Below, piece after piece: positions 8,629 through 17,542 of a DNA stretch of 64,000 nucleotides. Origin of the DNA: Deltaproteobacteria bacterium. GTDB lineage: Bacteria > Myxococcota_A > Polyangia > Polyangiales > JADJMO01. Below the pieces are notes generated by a model. The model did not search any database, was not told the DNA's origin, and saw only the letters and a list, made by a program, of their open reading frames with translations. Within the stretch, counting starts at the first letter, position 1. The number at the start of each line of letters is the position of its first letter. The DNA lies in assembly GCA_025363655.1 (NCBI GenBank), contig JANYDK010000025.1, forward strand, positions 19,439 through 83,438, written 5' to 3'. The position numbers were made by a program, and so were the translations under genes.

Positions 8629-10029
8629 GTGAACAAAGTCTGGTTGGCCTCGGGTGTCTCGTGTCTCTCCGTACGCGTCGGCCTCGTCGGCCTCGTCAGC
8701 TGCGGTGGCAGCGTGTCCTCGAACGATCAGGCCGACAGCGGCACGCCGCTCGTCGACACTGGATTCGTCGCTGAGGACGCGGGCCCTGCCCCCGACACGA
8801 CGCCGCCGCCCGTGGCGGACGCCGCTCCTGCGGTCGACGCAGCGCCCCTCGATTACGGCGCGCCGAGCGACAAGTACCCGGCCTTCACGCCCGACATGCC
8901 GCAGATCGTCACGCAAGGTGACGGCGTCCTCCACGATCCGATCATCGTCTCGGTCACCTATCCCGGTGAGGTCAACGCCGACGCCTACGAGCAGTTCGGC
9001 GACAAGCTCGGCGACACTGCGTACTGGAAGACCGCGGTCTCCGAGTACGGCGTCGGCCCGACCAAGAGCGGCCCGGCGAACCACGTGCGCATGACGACCG
9101 CGCTGCCGGCCGACATGTCCGACGGCGACATCGACAACTACATCGGCGAGCACGCGACCAACTATGCGAAGTACGGCTGGCCGGCGCCGACCGACCAAAC
9201 CATCTACACGCTCTACATGCCGAACACGACGTCCGTGTCGCTCGGCGGCATGGACGCCTGCTCGAACGGCATCGGCGGTTACCACACCAGCACCAACGCG
9301 GGCGACACCGTCGTCGCCTACGCGATCGTGTTGCAGTGCAGCTTCGGCGGTGGCGGCGGCGGCAAGGCGCGCGTGGCCACCGTCACGGCCACCCACGAAA
9401 TCGCCGAAGCGGCGACCGATCCGCACCCCGAGTCGTCCACGCGCGGGTACATGGGCGTCGACAACAACCACATCGCGTGGAACATCTTCATGTCGAACAA
9501 CGTCGAGAACGGCGATCTCTGCGAGATTTACCGTGAATCGCGTTACTCCGACACCGTCGACGTCGGCTTCACCTACAACGTCCAGCGCCTCTGGTCGAAC
9601 AGCAGCGCGAAGGCTGGCCACAACCCGTGCGTGCCGGCGCCGACCACCGAGCCGTACTACAACGTCGTCGCGCTCGACCAGGTGAAGACCACCCTCAACG
9701 CCGTCGACTACTTCGGCACCGGCAAGCAGCCGACGATGGGCTATCACGCGGCCGTCGGTGAGACGATCACCTTCCCGATCGGCTTCTGGAGCGACGCGGC
9801 GATGCCGGAGTGGACCGTCAAGGTCACCGAAGGCAGCCCGCTCTCCGCGACCGCGCCTGCCCGCCGCCTCAGCGTCTCGATCGACAAGACCTCGGGCAAG
9901 AACGGCCAGAAGGCCTACGTCACCGTCCGCGTCAACTCGCTCTCGCCGCAGAAGGCGTCGGTCGTGACGGTGGTCTCGTCGAACGGCGCCTCGCAGCACT
10001 ACATGCCGATCATCATCAGCAGCCAGTAG
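8629..10029 (+). CDS. Secreted lipoprotein with THEIAEAATDP metallopeptidase-like motif
   Basis: 466 residues. A GTG start at 8629 is preceded by a perfect AAGGAGG (8616-8622). A signal peptide with lipobox LVSC and an Asp/Pro/Ala-rich linker lead to a roughly 390-residue secreted domain. Around residue 256 it carries ATHEIAEAATDP, a motif found in putative secreted metalloproteins of actinobacteria and myxobacteria, with His-Glu as possible metal ligands and a later NNHIAW. The C-terminal 100 residues look like a beta-sandwich. I cannot name a substrate; a surface or extracellular hydrolase is the best guess. The stop is followed at once by a palindromic repeat and a second hairpin. Confidence 0.7.
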   Translation: MNKVWLASGVSCLSVRVGLVGLVSCGGSVSSNDQADSGTPLVDTGFVAEDAGPAPDTTPPPVADAAPAVDAAPLDYGAPSDKYPAFTPDMPQIVTQGDGVLHDPIIVSVTYPGEVNADAYEQFGDKLGDTAYWKTAVSEYGVGPTKSGPANHVRMTTALPADMSDGDIDNYIGEHATNYAKYGWPAPTDQTIYTLYMPNTTSVSLGGMDACSNGIGGYHTSTNAGDTVVAYAIVLQCSFGGGGGGKARVATVTATHEIAEAATDPHPESSTRGYMGVDNNHIAWNIFMSNNVENGDLCEIYRESRYSDTVDVGFTYNVQRLWSNSSAKAGHNPCVPAPTTEPYYNVVALDQVKTTLNAVDYFGTGKQPTMGYHAAVGETITFPIGFWSDAAMPEWTVKVTEGSPLSATAPARRLSVSIDKTSGKNGQKAYVTVRVNSLSPQKASVVTVVSSNGASQHYMPIIISSQ

Positions 10030-10030
10030 T

Positions 10031-10064
10031 CTCTTTTCGCCGAAGATTGCTTCGCGACTTTGGC
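10031..10064 (-). repeat. 3'-end palindromic repeat, copy A (second half only)
   Basis: Begins two bases after the preceding stop codon. Contains arms GCCGAAG (10039-10045) and CTTTGGC (10058-10064) around an inner TTGC/GCGA pair, giving an 11-bp hairpin with one bulge. Related to copies B-F in this window; orientation opposite to copy B. It could act as a transcript 3' end. Confidence 0.75.
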
Positions 10065-10065
10065 A

Positions 10066-10083
10066 GTCACCAAGCTCGGTGAC
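10066..10083. terminator. Hairpin GTCACC-6-GGTGAC
   Basis: A perfect 6-bp inverted repeat with a six-base loop (10066-10071 and 10078-10083), directly after repeat copy A. There is no T-tract, so an intrinsic terminator is doubtful; it may stabilise a 3' end. Confidence 0.3.
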
Positions 10084-10142
10084 GCTCGTCGGTCGAACGC
10101 TCCACGCGCGCGGCTCCTACCTCGCGCGCGGGGAGCACCTCG

Positions 10143-10490
10143 ATGCAATCGACCTACGTGTGCCTTCTCGTCGGCAGTCTCGTCGGCAGTCTCGTCGGAC
10201 TGACTGCATGCAGCGCCGGCTACGCCTCCACATCAGCGGACAGCCCGGAAAACGAGCCCGATCCGACGCTGGGTTGGCCGAAGGACGGCGCCGGGCTCCT
10301 CTCGCACCTCAACACCTGGAGCAAGGACTCGCTCGAGGCCTACGAGCGTCCCGACCTCGATCTGCAGAAGCACCTCGCAGCGCAATCGGGAGAGACCGGC
10401 GAGTGGGTGCGGCTGCACGAGGAGAAGCTGAAGGCGCTCGGCGTCACCGTGCGCTGGGATGCGAGCGCGCGCGTGTATCAAAAGCAGTGA
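10143..10490 (+). CDS. Small lipoprotein of unknown function
   Basis: 115 residues. The signal peptide is unusual: its hydrophobic core consists of L-V-G-S repeats made by an exact 12-nt tandem DNA repeat. The lipobox is LTAC. The mature part (about 90 residues) is charged and probably helical, with a late E-E-K-L-K-A-L-G segment. No family is recognised. The stop is followed by palindromic repeat copy B. Confidence 0.7.
   Translation: MQSTYVCLLVGSLVGSLVGLTACSAGYASTSADSPENEPDPTLGWPKDGAGLLSHLNTWSKDSLEAYERPDLDLQKHLAAQSGETGEWVRLHEEKLKALGVTVRWDASARVYQKQ
10165..10198 (+). repeat. 12-nt tandem repeat inside a signal peptide
   Basis: CTCGTCGGCAGT repeated nearly three times encodes LVGS-LVGS-LVG, the hydrophobic core of the lipoprotein signal. 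Gain or loss of a unit would keep frame and alter signal-peptide length. Confidence 0.75.
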
Positions 10491-10493
10491 GCG

Positions 10494-10564
10494 GCTTCGG
10501 CAACCGAGCGGAGCGAGATTGACCGAAGCGGCCAAAGTTGCGCAGCAATCTTTGGCGCACCGAG
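10494..10564 (+). repeat. 3'-end palindromic repeat, copy B (full length)
   Basis: Begins four bases after a stop codon. First module: GCTTCGGC (10494-10501) and GACCGAAGC (10521-10529) flank GAGCGGAGCGAG. Second module: GCCAAAG (10531-10537), inner TTGC/GCAA, and CTTTGGC (10550-10556), a nearly perfect 11-bp hairpin. It is the best reference copy of the family. Confidence 0.82.
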
Positions 10565-10583
10565 ACGGGTTACGCTCGCGGAG

Positions 10584-11357
10584 ATGTTCGACTTCTTCAC
10601 CAAGCGGCGACGTGCAAAACTCCGCGAGCAGCCGTTCTCGGAAGAGTGGCGAGCGATCCTCGCGCGCAACGTGCCGATGGCGACCAAGCTCGACGAGGCC
10701 GAGCGGCGCCAGCTCGAAGGGCTCGTGCAGATCTTCCTCGCCGAGAAGTCGTTCGAAGGCTGCGGCGGGCTCGAAATGAACGACGAGGTGCGCGTCACCG
10801 TCGCCGGGCAGGCGTGCATTCTCCTGCTCCACATGCACCAGGCGGACGACGGCGATCTCTATCCGAACCTCGACGTCATCCTCGTCTATCCGAGCGCGTT
10901 CCAGGCGAAGACCCGGCGCGTCGAGGGCGGCGTGGTGCTCGAAGGCGACGAGGCGCGGCTCGGCGAGTCGTGGCAACGCGGCGTCGTCGTCCTCGCCTGG
11001 GACAGCGTGCGGCGTGGCGCAGCGAACATCTACGACGGGCACAACGTCGTCCTCCACGAGTTCGCGCATCAGCTCGATTCGGAGGACGGCGGCATGGACG
11101 GCGCGCCCGAGCTGGGAACCCGTTCACGCTACAGCGCGTGGGCCCAGGTGCTCGGTCACGAGTTCGACGATCTGACGCGCAAGCTGCACGAAGGTCGGAA
11201 GGCCGACATCGATGCCTACGGCGCGCAGAGCCCGCCCGAGTTCTTCGCGGTCGTCACCGAGATGTTCTTCGAGAAGCCGACGCAGCTGAAAAAGAAGCAC
11301 CCCGAGCTCTACCAACAGCTCGTCGACTTCTACCGGCAAGATCCCGCGAGACGTTGA
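10584..11357 (+). CDS. MtfA-type zinc-dependent peptidase (M90)
   Basis: 257 residues, the usual length of MtfA/DgsA-inactivator proteins. The zinc site HEFAHQLD lies near residue 154, followed by S-R-Y-S-A-W and the downstream glutamate helix PPEFFAVVTEMFFEKP. In E. coli MtfA is a cytoplasmic aminopeptidase that interacts with the glucose repressor Mlc; here the partner is unknown. No signal peptide. The gene is convergent with the kinase-TPR gene (30 bp between stops). Confidence 0.9.
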   Translation: MFDFFTKRRRAKLREQPFSEEWRAILARNVPMATKLDEAERRQLEGLVQIFLAEKSFEGCGGLEMNDEVRVTVAGQACILLLHMHQADDGDLYPNLDVILVYPSAFQAKTRRVEGGVVLEGDEARLGESWQRGVVVLAWDSVRRGAANIYDGHNVVLHEFAHQLDSEDGGMDGAPELGTRSRYSAWAQVLGHEFDDLTRKLHEGRKADIDAYGAQSPPEFFAVVTEMFFEKPTQLKKKHPELYQQLVDFYRQDPARR

Positions 11358-11387
11358 ACGTCGCGGCCTCCGAGAGTCGGATGAAGC

Positions 11388-13919
11388 TCAGAGAGCGGCG
11401 AGCCTTTGCTGCGTGTGCTCGACGGTGATGCTTCGCGGGCGAGCTTGTCCCCAGCGCGCGAGCACGGTCTCGAAGGCGCGGCGGGCACCGTCGTGATCGC
11501 CCGACTCGGCGAGGACGACGCCGAGCCAGTACTGCGCGTGCACGTGCCGGAAGGGCTCGCGCGGATCGAGGCAGTGACGGGCTGCCGAGCGGAGGAGGGC
11601 ACGCGCGCGGACGACGTCGCCGAGCGCCAAGAGCACGCGTCCCGCGTCGTAGCGATACATACCGTATCTATGGAACCAGAACTTCTCCGGCGGAGGCAGG
11701 CGCGTCCGAGCTTCGACGAGCGCGTCGGGATCGTCGATGGCGACGGCGTAGGCGATGCCCCAGAAGATCGCCGGCGAGCCGTGACCGCGTTGCGAGAGCC
11801 ACTCGAGCCTTCGTGAGCCGGCCTGCGCGGCGCTCAATTTTCCGGCGGCGCGACAGACGGCAGTGCAGAGCGGGGCGACGTCGCGTTGCAAGTAGTAGCC
11901 GGTCGTCCAACCCTCGCGTTTGGCCAGGTATTTCTCGGCGAGATCGAGGGCGTCTTCGCGGCGGCCTTCTTCGATCGCGAGGTTGACCAAGAGCTCGTAG
12001 GCGCGCCCCAGCACGTCGAAGCTCCAGTCTTCGCGCGACTCGCGAACGAGCCCGTCGAGACGGCCGCGCGCGGCGGCGAACTCGCCTTCGAGGATGGCGA
12101 GACGCGCCTCACCGAGGGCCTCTTCGACCTTCTCGCCGAGCGGGGAAATGGCCCACCAACGTCGCAGCACTTCGCGCGCCGAATCGGTCGGACGACCTTG
12201 CGCGAGGAGCGCGCCGGCACGAATCTGCAGCACCGCGCCCTGCTCGGGAGCGACGGCGAGCGCGCGCTTGGTCTCGGGGATGAGTTGATCGAGCTGCCCT
12301 GCCTCGGCGTAGACGATGACGCGCTCGTAGTAGCCGTCGCCACCCGAGGGGCTGAGCTCGATGCAGCGATCGAGCGCGTCGAGCGCCTCGGCCGTGCGAT
12401 CTTGACTGGCGAGCGCAGTGGCGAGCGTCTGGCAGGCGTCGGCGTATTCGGGATCGACGGCGATGGCGCGACGCGCGTAACGCTCTTGCAACGCTGGATC
12501 TTCGCCGGCCGAGAGAAACCCGGCGATTTGCTGCAGCTCGGCGTCACCCGGGCGCGCGTCGGCGAGGGTGCCCATCCGCTTCCAGGTCTGTTCGACGTCG
12601 GGTGGATCGCTGAGGAAGAGCGGCTCGATGGCGTGGAGGAGGGCGCGATCGCGGGGAGAAAGATCTTTGCGGACGGCGACCGCACGACGAAAGCCGGCGT
12701 TGGTCCCGGCCGACGTCAGGTGGGCGCCGAACGAGGCCGTGAGCACCCAACGCAGACGCGCGGCGGCCATGCGCGGATCGAGCTCGAGCGCGCGCTCGAA
12801 ATGCGGGTGCGCGCCGTGCCAATCGGCGTCACGCATCGCCTCCAGCCCAGCCCGATACGCGAGGACCGCATCGCCGCTCGGTGACGCCGGCAGCGGCACG
12901 GAGAGCATCGGCAGCGGATGCGCGCCATCGTCGGCGGGAAGCGACAGCGGCGTCATCGGCGCCGACATCGGCGTCGAGAACGAGGGCACCGGCGTCGGCG
13001 GAATTTGTCCGCTGGTGAGCGAGACCGTCGCGGCGAGCGGCGCCACCGGTGGTTGGGAAGGGAGCGTGGCCATCGCGCGGCGAAGCGCATCGGCGAGCGC
13101 GTCCATGTCGGGGAAGCGCGCAGAGGGCTCTTTTTGCATCGCGCGGAGCACCACTGCGTCAATGGTCTCGGAGACGTTCGCCCCTCGTTTGCTCGGCGGC
13201 GGCGGCAGCTCGGTGAGCACCGCGAGGAGCAGCGCGGGGAACTCTTGCGGCTTGCTCCACGGAAGAACGCCGGTGAGGAGCTCGTAGGCGAGGACGCCGA
13301 AGGAGAACTGATCGGCGCGACCGTCGAGCTCTTGCGAGCGCAGCTGCTCGGGCGCCATGTACGCCGGAGTGCCCAAAATAGCGCCTGAAGTGTTGAGCGT
13401 GCCCATCTCGGCGGCGTTCGCCGAGTTGTTCCGCGCGATGCCGAAGTCGAGGACCTTGACCATTCCGTCGTCGCGGACGACGACGTTGTCGGGCTTGATG
13501 TCGCGATGGACGAGGCCCGAGCGATGCGCGGCCGCGAGCGCGTGGGCGATGTCGAGGAGCCAACCGAGTCGCTGTCCGACCGAGACGTCGGCGCGACCGA
13601 GGAGCGCACGCAACGATCGACCTGGCACGTACTCCATCACCAGGTACGAGACGCCGTTGGTCTCGCCGACGTCGTGCACCGCGACGACGTTGGGATGACT
13701 GAGCGCCGCCGCCGCACGTGCTTCTCGGAGGAGCCGTCGCACGTTGTCACCGGCAGTGCCGTCCTGCTGCGCCATGCTCGGATCGAGGTTCAACAGCTTG
13801 ATGGCGACGGTGCGCTGCAGCTTCGGATCGTGCGCGCGGTAGACCTCACCCATGCCGCCGACGCCGAGGAGCGCTTCGACGCGATAGCGATCGAACATCG
13901 CACCAGCAGGCAAGGGCAT
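11388..13919 (-). CDS. Serine/threonine protein kinase with C-terminal TPR array
   Basis: 843 residues. The Hanks-type kinase domain covers about residues 8-275: LLGVGGMGEVYRAHD (P-loop), V-A-I-K lysine, HRDIKPDNVV catalytic loop, DFGIARN metal loop and APEQL. A Pro/Ser-rich linker (about 290-345) joins it to some 490 residues of tetratricopeptide-like helices. No transmembrane helix is visible, so it is likely cytoplasmic. Kinase-TPR fusions of this kind are very common in myxobacteria and are thought to relay signals through protein interactions; the substrate cannot be told. The ATG at 13919 begins M-P-L-P-A-G-A, a short leader before the kinase core. Confidence 0.93.
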   Translation of the reverse strand: MPLPAGAMFDRYRVEALLGVGGMGEVYRAHDPKLQRTVAIKLLNLDPSMAQQDGTAGDNVRRLLREARAAAALSHPNVVAVHDVGETNGVSYLVMEYVPGRSLRALLGRADVSVGQRLGWLLDIAHALAAAHRSGLVHRDIKPDNVVVRDDGMVKVLDFGIARNNSANAAEMGTLNTSGAILGTPAYMAPEQLRSQELDGRADQFSFGVLAYELLTGVLPWSKPQEFPALLLAVLTELPPPPSKRGANVSETIDAVVLRAMQKEPSARFPDMDALADALRRAMATLPSQPPVAPLAATVSLTSGQIPPTPVPSFSTPMSAPMTPLSLPADDGAHPLPMLSVPLPASPSGDAVLAYRAGLEAMRDADWHGAHPHFERALELDPRMAAARLRWVLTASFGAHLTSAGTNAGFRRAVAVRKDLSPRDRALLHAIEPLFLSDPPDVEQTWKRMGTLADARPGDAELQQIAGFLSAGEDPALQERYARRAIAVDPEYADACQTLATALASQDRTAEALDALDRCIELSPSGGDGYYERVIVYAEAGQLDQLIPETKRALAVAPEQGAVLQIRAGALLAQGRPTDSAREVLRRWWAISPLGEKVEEALGEARLAILEGEFAAARGRLDGLVRESREDWSFDVLGRAYELLVNLAIEEGRREDALDLAEKYLAKREGWTTGYYLQRDVAPLCTAVCRAAGKLSAAQAGSRRLEWLSQRGHGSPAIFWGIAYAVAIDDPDALVEARTRLPPPEKFWFHRYGMYRYDAGRVLLALGDVVRARALLRSAARHCLDPREPFRHVHAQYWLGVVLAESGDHDGARRAFETVLARWGQARPRSITVEHTQQRLAAL

Positions 13920-13980
13920 GCGGCGAAGCGTAGTCGATTCCGCGTCGTCCCGGGAGCGCGCGAGCTCAGGTCTGGACGTC

Positions 13981-14013
13981 TCATTTCGCCGAAGATTGCT
14001 TCGCGACTTTGGC
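13981..14013 (-). repeat. 3'-end palindromic repeat, copy C (inside coding end)
   Basis: Second module only: on the + strand GCCGAAG (13988-13994) and CTTTGGC (14007-14013). The TGA stop of the small minus-strand gene lies within the element, so the repeat has become part of the coding sequence. Confidence 0.78.
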
Positions 14014-14247
14014 CGATTGCCTCTCGTCGGCGCGCGCCATGCGCTGGATCACGGCGTAGACCTCGTCGATCGAGACGTCGACGTATTCGCTGACGCGCCC
14101 GTAAATCTGGGCGATCGGCGCGCGCTTGCCGGGCCGCTCTTTTTCCAGCTGATGCATGACGAAGAGGACGACGCGCTCGATGCGCGTGAGCCCGTCGCGG
14201 ACATCGGGAAGGCGATCGTAGGGACCGGGGCGGAGGCGGCCGTTCAT
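13981..14247 (-). CDS. Small conserved-looking protein of unknown function
   Basis: 88 residues, helical by composition, with LTRIERVVLFVMHQLEKE and a following DVSIDEVYAVIQRMA that suggest a small helical or winged-helix-like domain. No family recognised. The ATG at 14247 overlaps the stop of the upstream lipoprotein gene (ATGA), so the two are coupled. The last ten or so codons, including the stop, are formed by palindromic repeat copy C, which supplies the tail A-K-V-A-K-Q-S-S-A-K. Confidence 0.7.
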   Translation of the reverse strand: MNGRLRPGPYDRLPDVRDGLTRIERVVLFVMHQLEKERPGKRAPIAQIYGRVSEYVDVSIDEVYAVIQRMARADERQSAKVAKQSSAK

Positions 14248-15011
14248 GATCCGAGCGTGATTTGCAGCGCGGTCGAGGTGCAAGCCCCGCCACCGGAGTC
14301 GGCGCGGATGGCGTAGGCGACGTCGAGCATGTGTTGGAAGGTGGTGCTCTCGGGCGTGACGGCGAGGAAGGCGCAAGGGATTTTCCCCTTCGGCAGAGCC
14401 TCGACGAGCCGCTGCGTGCACACCGTGAGCTCGCCGGGAGAGTCGGCCGGGCACTCGCGGCCGTCCGTCGATTTCACGATCGCCTCATCACCCGGCGAGG
14501 CTGCGACGACGAGGATGATTTGCTCTTCGGGCGTGTCGCCGCCTTCGGTCGGGTGGAGCACGCGCAGCCCCGACGAGGGCACGTCGACGACGATGAGAGG
14601 CCGTTTTTTCTCGAGTGAAAGCGAATACGCGAGCTGCGCCAAGCCGAGCATCGTCACCCGACCATCGACGTGGATTTGCACCGCCGCGTCGGCGGCGCAG
14701 CTCTTCACCAACTCGGCGCGCAGCTGCGGTCTCGCCATCGCCGCCGCGGAGAGGCTCATCGGGAGGACGGGCGGCAAGTGCATGAGCGGCGCGTCGGCTT
14801 TGGCCAGCACCAGCTCGTCGACGCCGAGCCAGAGCTCGCAACCGCCGGGCGCAGCGAGCGCGATCGTCGGACCCGTCGCTGCATAGTGCGCGTGCTCGAA
14901 GCCGCTCGGCATCGCCGGTGATGGCCCGGCGACGTTGGTCACGCCGGCTGAAGCGCAGCCGACGAATGCGACGAGCCCGCACGAGAACGTGAGCGACAAC
15001 CGCGAGCGCAT
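14244..15011 (-). CDS. Lipoprotein with ExbD/TolR-like periplasmic features
   Basis: 255 residues. A signal peptide with lipobox FVGC is followed by a roughly 225-residue domain. The segment VQIHVDGRVTMLGLAQL and the late AFLAVTPESTTFQHMLDVAY resemble the two halves of ExbD/TolR periplasmic domains, which read similarly in energy-transducing proton channels. The membrane helix of ExbD is absent, so this would be a free lipid-anchored version. The assignment rests on pattern similarity only and is uncertain. First gene of a two-gene unit with the small protein downstream. Confidence 0.6.
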   Translation of the reverse strand: MRSRLSLTFSCGLVAFVGCASAGVTNVAGPSPAMPSGFEHAHYAATGPTIALAAPGGCELWLGVDELVLAKADAPLMHLPPVLPMSLSAAAMARPQLRAELVKSCAADAAVQIHVDGRVTMLGLAQLAYSLSLEKKRPLIVVDVPSSGLRVLHPTEGGDTPEEQIILVVAASPGDEAIVKSTDGRECPADSPGELTVCTQRLVEALPKGKIPCAFLAVTPESTTFQHMLDVAYAIRADSGGGACTSTALQITLGS

Positions 15012-15033
15012 TGCATGATCAATGTAGTCCCGC

Positions 15034-15708
15034 TCAGCCGCTCTTCATCTCGGGAAAGTGCTGCACCCCGATGGAGTCGAAATAGAGCAGCCGATCGAGC
15101 ACCTGCGCAGCGTCGAGCGGACATGGGGCATACGTGCGGGCGAGGGCGACGAGCGACGCCTCGGCCTCGAGCGTGGCGCGCGCGAACCAGTCGAGCATCT
15201 CGAGGAAGCGCGACGTCGGTCCATCGTCGGCCTGTGGAGGGCGCGGACCGAGCGCGAATTGCACGCTCTCGGCTGGCATCAGCGGCACGCTCTCGGGCGC
15301 GAGGAGCGCCAGCACCTTGCTCACCGCCTCGTCGAGATCGGTGACCTCCCGCGCAAGCAACGCGGTCAACGCCTCGCGCACCACCGCGCGCGGGTCGACG
15401 GCGGCGAGCCAGTATTCCGGCCCGCCCTTCACCGCTTCGGCGAGCGCGATCCAAGTGTCGAGGAGCGGCGGCTCAGACCAACGACGCATCACCGAGGATG
15501 ACGCAGCGCAATTGACCATCCAGCTCCCGGGGAGCGCGAGGACGAAGCGCTCTTCCATCGACATGCCGTTCGCCTCGGCGACACGCAACGAGTGAGCGAC
15601 GCGATCGTAGACGAACGCGCCGGGCAGACGCGCGCGGAGCAGCAACTTCTCCGCCGCACGTTCGATGCGCCACGGTGCGCCGGGTCGGGACACGAGGATC
15701 AGCGTCAC
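15034..15708 (-). CDS. Hypothetical protein
   Basis: 224 residues, no signal peptide or membrane segment. It reads as alternating short strands and helices with a Trp-rich middle (S-W-M-V-N-C and R-R-W-S-E). No domain recognised. It lies 22 bp upstream of the lipoprotein gene on the same strand and is divergent from the radical SAM gene, with 61 bp between starts. Confidence 0.6.
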   Translation of the reverse strand: MTLILVSRPGAPWRIERAAEKLLLRARLPGAFVYDRVAHSLRVAEANGMSMEERFVLALPGSWMVNCAASSSVMRRWSEPPLLDTWIALAEAVKGGPEYWLAAVDPRAVVREALTALLAREVTDLDEAVSKVLALLAPESVPLMPAESVQFALGPRPPQADDGPTSRFLEMLDWFARATLEAEASLVALARTYAPCPLDAAQVLDRLLYFDSIGVQHFPEMKSG

Positions 15709-15769
15709 GACGAAGCAATTACCGCGGGAAGCAGCGCGTTGCTACTTGGTCCGAGATTGGCATAGCGTC

Positions 15770-17080
15770 ATGCAGATGGGCGCACCGTTCGATCCTCTGA
15801 CGCCCGAAGAGCGGGCCGCCGAACTCGCGCGGAGTCGTCCGCGGTTGCTCCCGATCGCGCCGCACGCCGGTCCGTCGCTGCGTCGTCTGCCCCTCGCCGA
15901 AGAGTCGCGCGCCATCGACAAGAAGACCCGACCCATCTACGCGGTGTGGGAAATCACGCTCCGTTGTGATCTCGCGTGTCGTCATTGCGGCTCCCGCGCC
16001 GGTCACGAGCGGCCCGAGGAGCTGACCACCGCCGAGTGCCTCGACCTCGTCGATCAGATGGCCGACCTCGGGGTCAAAGAGGTCACGCTCATCGGCGGCG
16101 AGGCCTACCTGCGCGAAGATTGGCTCGAGATCGTCCGCGCGATTCGTCGCCGAGGGATGGCCGCTACCACCACCTCGGGCGGTCGTGGGCTCACCCGTGA
16201 ACGCATCGCCGCCGCGAAGGAAGCCGGCCTACAAGGCGCGAGCATCTCGATCGACGGCGACGAAATCGTGCACGATCGTCTCCGCGGCGTGCCTGGCTCG
16301 TATCGCGCCGCCGTCGACGCGATGCGCTTCCTCCGCGAGGCCGGTCTTCGCGTCTCGTGCAACAGCCAAATCAATCGCCTGTCCATCCCGCACCTCCCCC
16401 ACATCCTCGAGATGATGGGAGAAAATGGCGTCAAAGCCTGGCAAATTCAGCTCACGGTGCCGATGGGGCGCGCCGCCGACGAGCCCGACATCCTCGTTCA
16501 ACCGTACGACCTGCTCGACGTCTTCCCGATGCTCGTGAAGCTGCGTGAGCGCTGCACCGAGCTCGGCATTCGCATGTTCCCCGGCAACAACGTCGGTTAC
16601 TTCGGGCCCCACGAGAGCCTCCTTCGCGGTCATCACTACCGTGGTCACGGCGGCTCGTGCGGGGCCGGACGTGCGACGCTCGGCATCGAGGCCGACGGCG
16701 CGATCAAGGGCTGCCCTTCGCTGCCGACCGCGGCGTGGACCGGCGGCAACATCCGCGACGCCAAGCTCGTCGACATTTGGGAGCGCGCCGAGCCGCTTCG
16801 TTACACGCGCGATCGCACGCGCGAAGATCTCTGGGGCTACTGCAAGACTTGCTACTACGCCGACGAGTGCCAGGCGGGGTGCACGTGGACGAGCTTCGTC
16901 TACTTCGGCAAGGCCGGAAACAACCCCTTCTGTCATCACCGCGCGCTCGAAATGCAGCGCGCCGGCAAGCGCGAGCGCGTGCACCGCGTGCAAGCCGCGC
17001 CCGGTCAGCCGTTCGACTTCGGGCTCTTCGAGATTGTGGTGGAAGACGCGAAAGACGCGAACGAGGAGAAAGGCGCTTAA
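15770..17080 (+). CDS. Radical SAM/SPASM-domain maturase
   Basis: 436 residues from the ATG at 15770. The radical SAM core carries C-D-L-A-C-R-H-C (CxxxCxxC, about residues 67-74), LIGGEAYLR and ISIDGDE. The C-terminal part has a SPASM-type cysteine set: S-C-G-A-G, K-G-C-P-S, then Y-C-K-T-C-Y-Y-A-D-E-C-Q-A-G-C and N-P-F-C, able to hold auxiliary 4Fe-4S clusters. SPASM enzymes usually modify peptides or proteins. The stop is three bases before the start of a small zinc-ribbon lipoprotein, and a paralogue follows, so these are the likely substrates. A weak TTGCTA-16-CATAGC promoter ends six bases before the ATG, suggesting a short or absent leader. Confidence 0.88.
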   Translation: MQMGAPFDPLTPEERAAELARSRPRLLPIAPHAGPSLRRLPLAEESRAIDKKTRPIYAVWEITLRCDLACRHCGSRAGHERPEELTTAECLDLVDQMADLGVKEVTLIGGEAYLREDWLEIVRAIRRRGMAATTTSGGRGLTRERIAAAKEAGLQGASISIDGDEIVHDRLRGVPGSYRAAVDAMRFLREAGLRVSCNSQINRLSIPHLPHILEMMGENGVKAWQIQLTVPMGRAADEPDILVQPYDLLDVFPMLVKLRERCTELGIRMFPGNNVGYFGPHESLLRGHHYRGHGGSCGAGRATLGIEADGAIKGCPSLPTAAWTGGNIRDAKLVDIWERAEPLRYTRDRTREDLWGYCKTCYYADECQAGCTWTSFVYFGKAGNNPFCHHRALEMQRAGKRERVHRVQAAPGQPFDFGLFEIVVEDAKDANEEKGA

Positions 17081-17083
17081 GCG

Positions 17084-17533
17084 ATGAAGGCTCACTTTGC
17101 ACCCTGTGAATCGTGTGGACGACACATCCGCGTCTCCGAGGGCAAGTGCCCGTTCTGCGACGCGACGACGTCGATGTCATTTCGGTCGGCCGCGGCACCT
17201 CTGCCGCCGAGCAAGCGACTGAGTCGTGCTGCGCTGCTCGTCTTCGGTGCGGCGGCCGCATCGACGAGCGCGTGCTCATCGTCATCGGACACCACCGGCT
17301 CGACCACCGACACTGGCGTCGACACTGGATTTCCCGTCGTCGATGCAGCGTACGGCGGACCTCCCGACACCGGCGTGAAAGACATCGGGCCCGCCGATAC
17401 CGGGATTCCCAGCGTCGATGCGGCGTACGGCGGACCTCCCGACACGGGGACTCCCGACAGCGGGCCTGGCGACACCGCCGACACTTCACCGACGCCGGCC
17501 TATGGTCTCCCGCCGAGCGACACAGGAGGCTGA
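17084..17533 (+). CDS. Zinc-ribbon small lipoprotein with Y-G-x-P repeats (paralogue 1)
   Basis: 149 residues. N-terminal zinc ribbon: C-E-S-C-G near residues 8-12 and C-P-F-C near 22-25. Then a hydrophobic stretch (about 46-61) ending in a lipobox-like S-T-S-A-C. The tail is Asp/Thr/Gly/Pro-rich with three repeats: two VDAAYGGPPDTG units encoded by an almost exact 34-nt DNA repeat, and a terminal AYGLPPSDTGG. Three bases separate it from the radical SAM gene, so it is translationally coupled and a likely substrate. If the lipobox is used, the zinc ribbon is removed with the signal peptide, like a leader. Substrate role is inference; protein features are seen. Confidence 0.8.
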   Translation: MKAHFAPCESCGRHIRVSEGKCPFCDATTSMSFRSAAAPLPPSKRLSRAALLVFGAAAASTSACSSSSDTTGSTTDTGVDTGFPVVDAAYGGPPDTGVKDIGPADTGIPSVDAAYGGPPDTGTPDSGPGDTADTSPTPAYGLPPSDTGG

Positions 17534-17542
17534 GACAGAACC

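Noticed and set aside
10494..10564. Repeat copy B as a CRISPR-like array or insertion-sequence end
   Set aside because: Copies are isolated, kilobases apart, without regular spacers, target duplications or a transposase; stop-codon placement argues for a 3'-end element.
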